NCBI RefSeq assembly: GCF_030409755.1
Contig: NZ_JAUFQE010000002.1
Location: 2,976,001 to 3,040,000 of the forward strand
Length of the DNA: 64,000 nt
Source of the DNA: Vibrio lentus
GTDB lineage: Bacteria; Pseudomonadota; Gammaproteobacteria; Enterobacterales; Vibrionaceae
Direction: 5' to 3'
The position numbers and the translations under genes were made by a program. Positions 59,616 to 64,000 of this stretch are shown here, one piece after another. The notes beneath the pieces are model-generated. The model saw only the letters and a list, made by a program, of their open reading frames with translations. It searched no databases and was not told the DNA's origin. Position 1 is the stretch's first letter; every line of letters begins with the position of its first letter.

Positions 59616-60149
59616 ATGTCTGATTTGACTACAATCGCACGCCCCTATGCTAAAGCAGCGTTTGACTTTGCGGTGGATAAAGGTGAGCTAGACCAATGGG
59701 GTCAAATGCTTACTTTTGCTGCCGAAGTGGCACAAAATGATGATGTTCATAATTTATTAAGCAGTTCTATGACTGCTGAAAAGTTAGCTGAAGTATTCAT
59801 TGTAATTTGTGGCGAACAATTTGATGAATTCGGTCAGAACTTAATTAAAGTGATGGCAGAGAATGGTCGTTTAATGGCCTTTCCTGATGTTTGCAAACAG
59901 TTCTTATTGCTTAAACAAGAGCATGAGAAAGAAATCGACGTTGAAGTAACTTCAGCCGTTGAGCTTTCTGAAGAACAACGTTCAAGCATCATCAGCAAAT
60001 TGGAACTGCGCCTAGCGCGCAAAGTTCAGCTGAATTGCAGTATAGATGAGACTCTACTTAGTGGAGTTATTATTCGAGCCGGAGACCTAGTCATCGATAA
60101 CTCAGCGCGCAGTCGTTTAGACCGCCTGAGCGATGCATTGCAGTCTTAA
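59616..60149 (+). CDS. atpH: F0F1 ATP synthase subunit delta
   Basis: A 177-residue stalk protein connecting F1 to subunit b. The N-terminal helical domain begins [14 protein letters not shown]; the C-terminal motif is [20 protein letters not shown]. Fifteen bases after atpF and 13 before atpA. Confidence 0.96.
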   Translation: MSDLTTIARPYAKAAFDFAVDKGELDQWGQMLTFAAEVAQNDDVHNLLSSSMTAEKLAEVFIVICGEQFDEFGQNLIKVMAENGRLMAFPDVCKQFLLLKQEHEKEIDVEVTSAVELSEEQRSSIISKLELRLARKVQLNCSIDETLLSGVIIRAGDLVIDNSARSRLDRLSDALQS

Positions 60150-60162
60150 TGGGGATTGGAGC

Positions 60163-61704
60163 ATGCAACTTAATTCCACTGAAATTAGCGATCTAATTAA
60201 ACAACGTATTGAATCTTTCGACGTTGTTAGTGAAGCTCGCAATGAAGGTACTATCGTTTCTGTAAGCGATGGCATCCTTAGCATCCACGGCCTAGCGGAC
60301 GTGATGCAAGGTGAAATGATCGAACTACCGGGTGGCCGTTACGCGCTAGCACTAAACTTGAACCGTGATTCGGTTGGTGCTGTTGTAATGGGCCCGTATG
60401 CTGACCTACAGGAAGGCATGAAAGTTACAGGTACTGGTCGTATTCTTGAAGTACCAGTAGGTCCTGAAATGCTTGGTTGTGTTGTAAACACGCTAGGTGA
60501 GCCAATTGATGGTAAAGGTCCTATCGAAGCGAAATTAACTTCGCCTGTAGAAATTATCGCACCAGGTGTAATCGACCGTAAATCGGTAGATCAACCTGTT
60601 CAAACTGGTTACAAGTCAGTTGACTCAATGATCCCTATCGGTCGTGGTCAACGTGAACTAGTAATCGGTGACCGTCAGACTGGTAAAACAGCAATGGCGA
60701 TCGATGCGATTATCAACCAGAAAGACTCTGGTATTTTCTCTATCTACGTAGCTATCGGCCAAAAAGCGTCGACTATTGCTAACGTAGTTCGCAAACTAGA
60801 AGAGCACGGCGCACTGGCTAACACTGTTGTTGTTGTTGCATCGGCTTCTGAATCTGCAGCGCTGCAATACCTTGCACCGTATGCTGGTTGTGCGATGGGT
60901 GAATACTTCCGTGATCGCGGCGAAGATGCACTGATTGTTTATGATGATCTATCTAAGCAAGCGGTAGCTTACCGTCAAATTTCACTACTACTTAAGCGTC
61001 CACCTGGCCGTGAAGCGTTCCCTGGTGATGTTTTCTACCTTCACTCTCGTCTACTAGAGCGTGCTGCTCGTGTAAGCGAAGCATACGTAGAAAAGTTCAC
61101 TAACGGTGAAGTGACAGGCAAGACTGGTTCTTTAACTGCTCTACCTATCATCGAAACGCAAGCTGGTGACGTATCTGCATTCGTACCAACGAACGTAATC
61201 TCGATTACTGATGGTCAGATCTTCCTACAAACTGAACTATTCAACGCGGGCGTACGTCCAGCTGTTGACCCTGGTATCTCAGTTTCTCGTGTAGGTGGTT
61301 CGGCGCAGACTAAAATCATCAAGAAGCTATCTGGCGGTATCCGTACTGCTCTAGCTCAATACCGTGAACTTGCAGCATTTGCACAGTTCTCATCGGATCT
61401 TGATGAAGCGACCAAAAAGCAACTAGACCACGGTCAAAAAGTTACAGAACTGATGAAGCAGAAACAATATGCTCCTATGTCTGTATTTGACCAAGCTCTA
61501 GTAATCTTCGCTGCAGAGCGTGGATACCTTCAAGACGTAGAACTTTCTAAAGTTCTAGATTTTGAAGCTGCTTTACTGTCGTTTGCTCGTGGTCAATACG
61601 CTGATCTAGCAACACAGATCGACGCAACGGGTGCTTTCAACAAAGAAATCGAAGCTGAGCTGAAGAAGCTTGTTGACGATTTCAAGGCAACCCAGACCTG
61701 GTAA
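60163..61704 (+). CDS. atpA: F0F1 ATP synthase subunit alpha
   Basis: Regulatory nucleotide-binding F1 subunit. It has 513 residues from the ATG at 60163 ([17 protein letters not shown]), which follows TGGAGC; an upstream in-frame ATG at 60133 lies inside atpH and is rejected. P-loop [11 protein letters not shown] at about 169-179; [17 protein letters not shown] is diagnostic. Confidence 0.97.
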   Translation: MQLNSTEISDLIKQRIESFDVVSEARNEGTIVSVSDGILSIHGLADVMQGEMIELPGGRYALALNLNRDSVGAVVMGPYADLQEGMKVTGTGRILEVPVGPEMLGCVVNTLGEPIDGKGPIEAKLTSPVEIIAPGVIDRKSVDQPVQTGYKSVDSMIPIGRGQRELVIGDRQTGKTAMAIDAIINQKDSGIFSIYVAIGQKASTIANVVRKLEEHGALANTVVVVASASESAALQYLAPYAGCAMGEYFRDRGEDALIVYDDLSKQAVAYRQISLLLKRPPGREAFPGDVFYLHSRLLERAARVSEAYVEKFTNGEVTGKTGSLTALPIIETQAGDVSAFVPTNVISITDGQIFLQTELFNAGVRPAVDPGISVSRVGGSAQTKIIKKLSGGIRTALAQYRELAAFAQFSSDLDEATKKQLDHGQKVTELMKQKQYAPMSVFDQALVIFAAERGYLQDVELSKVLDFEAALLSFARGQYADLATQIDATGAFNKEIEAELKKLVDDFKATQTW

Positions 61705-61752
61705 TTGGTAGGTGGTCTTAGGGCCACCTCATACCATTAACGGAGAGTAACG

Positions 61753-62619
61753 ATGGCCGGCGCAAAAGAGATACGTAATAAAATCGGTAGTGTTAAAAGC
61801 ACACAGAAGATTACGAAAGCAATGGAAATGGTAGCAGCTTCAAAAATGCGTCGTTCTCAAGACGCAATGGAAGCTACTCGTCCATATGCAGAAACAATGC
61901 GTAAAGTGATCGGTCATTTGGCTAATGGTAGCCTCGAGTATAAGCATCCTTATCTTGAGGAACGTGAAGCCAAACGTGTTGGTTACATCATCGTTTCTAC
62001 AGACCGTGGTCTTTGTGGTGGTTTGAACATTAACTTGTTCAAGAAAGCTATGAATGACATGAAAGATTGGTCTGAGAAAGGTGCTGATGTAGAGCTTGCA
62101 ATTGTAGGTTCTAAAGCAACAGCATTTTTCAATAACAGCGGCGCGAAAGTAGCAGCTCAAGTTTCTGGTCTGGGCGATCGTCCAAGCCTTGAAGACTTGA
62201 TTGGCTCTGTAAGCGTTATGCTGAAGAAATATGATGAAGGTGAATTGGATCGCCTGTTCGTAGTGTTTAACAGATTTGAAAACACTATGGTTCAAGAACC
62301 AACGATCGATCAATTACTTCCTTTGCCTAAATCAGACAGCGAAGACATGAAACGCGATCATGCTTGGGACTACATTTATGAGCCTGAGCCAAAACCATTA
62401 CTAGATGCACTATTAGTTCGATACGTCGAATCTCAAGTGTATCAAGGTGTGGTAGAGAATCTTGCTTGTGAGCAAGCGGCTCGAATGATTGCAATGAAAT
62501 CAGCAACAGATAACGCTGGTGACATTATTGATGACTTAGAACTTGTGTATAACAAAGCCCGTCAATCGGCGATTACACAAGAACTTTCTGAGATCGTTTC
62601 AGGCGCAGCTGCGGTTTAA
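61753..62619 (+). CDS. atpG: F0F1 ATP synthase subunit gamma
   Basis: Central rotor shaft, 288 residues. The N-terminal helix [20 protein letters not shown] and the C-terminal helix [20 protein letters not shown] form the coiled coil; [17 protein letters not shown] is the conserved core. Confidence 0.97.
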   Translation: MAGAKEIRNKIGSVKSTQKITKAMEMVAASKMRRSQDAMEATRPYAETMRKVIGHLANGSLEYKHPYLEEREAKRVGYIIVSTDRGLCGGLNINLFKKAMNDMKDWSEKGADVELAIVGSKATAFFNNSGAKVAAQVSGLGDRPSLEDLIGSVSVMLKKYDEGELDRLFVVFNRFENTMVQEPTIDQLLPLPKSDSEDMKRDHAWDYIYEPEPKPLLDALLVRYVESQVYQGVVENLACEQAARMIAMKSATDNAGDIIDDLELVYNKARQSAITQELSEIVSGAAAV

Positions 62620-62635
62620 GCTTAGGTAAAACTAA

Positions 62636-64000
<1,365 letters not shown>

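Overview
The window reads as the replication-origin region of the main chromosome of a Vibrio-type gammaproteobacterium. This rests on the syntenic blocks gyrB-recF-dnaN-dnaA, rpmH-rnpA-yidD-yidC-mnmE-mioC-oriC-mnmG-rsmG-parA-parB-atpIBEFHAGD and trkH-hemG-rrn, on a 631-codon mnmG and 473-codon DnaA, and on a manganese exporter next to glyQS. An intergenic repeat after avtA looks like the palindromic repeats of the Splendidus clade. The species assignment is inference. Almost everything is ordinary core genome; the clear exception is a mobile retroelement close to the origin.

Layout. 1-3.5 kb: an edge-truncated Bcr/CflA drug exporter, a divergent LysR regulator and an aminopeptidase P. 3.5-9.9 kb: thiamine operon thiC-thiE-thiF-thiS-thiG-thiH on the minus strand behind a TPP riboswitch. 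9.9-11.9 kb: crcB, then a Tat-exported multicopper oxidase behind a Fur-like box. 12.2-18.5 kb: an rRNA operon on the minus strand (two promoters, 16S, tRNA-Glu, tRNA-Lys, tRNA-Val, 23S, 5S, tRNA-Asp, tRNA-Trp), followed by a decayed tRNA-Trp relic with its own terminator. 18.5-26 kb: hemG, trkH, yigZ, then fadB-fadA behind a FadR operator, and acuI. 26-32 kb: a second LysR regulator, tusA flanked by two small membrane proteins, mneA behind a manganese (yybP-ykoY) riboswitch, and glyQS. 32-37 kb: a lipoprotein alpha-amylase, avtA, an intergenic repeat and an ibpA-type small heat-shock gene with a ROSE-like RNA thermometer. 37-50.5 kb: gyrB, recF, dnaN, dnaA, an amino-acid ABC transporter, and rpmH through mioC. 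50.5-51 kb: oriC. 51-64 kb: mnmG, rsmG, parAB and the ATP synthase operon, with atpD cut by the window edge.

The most notable feature is a complete 2,158-bp group II intron (51388-53545) inserted antisense within mnmG, about 400 bp beyond the oriC gene-free interval. Its ends are fixed to the base: removing it restores a 631-codon mnmG with both catalytic cysteines at positions 47 and 277. Because the intron RNA is transcribed opposite to mnmG, it cannot be spliced from the mnmG mRNA, so the gene is broken while its partner mnmE is intact. The intron protein keeps its YADD reverse-transcriptase motif and maturase region but has no HNH endonuclease domain.

The chromosome-maintenance parts fit together: oriC with four DnaA boxes and 12 GATC sites; dnaA with a DnaA box and eight GATC sites in its promoter region; parA/parB; and three parS sites near the left end (two inside coding sequences), plus a degenerate parS-like site at the 3' end of recF.
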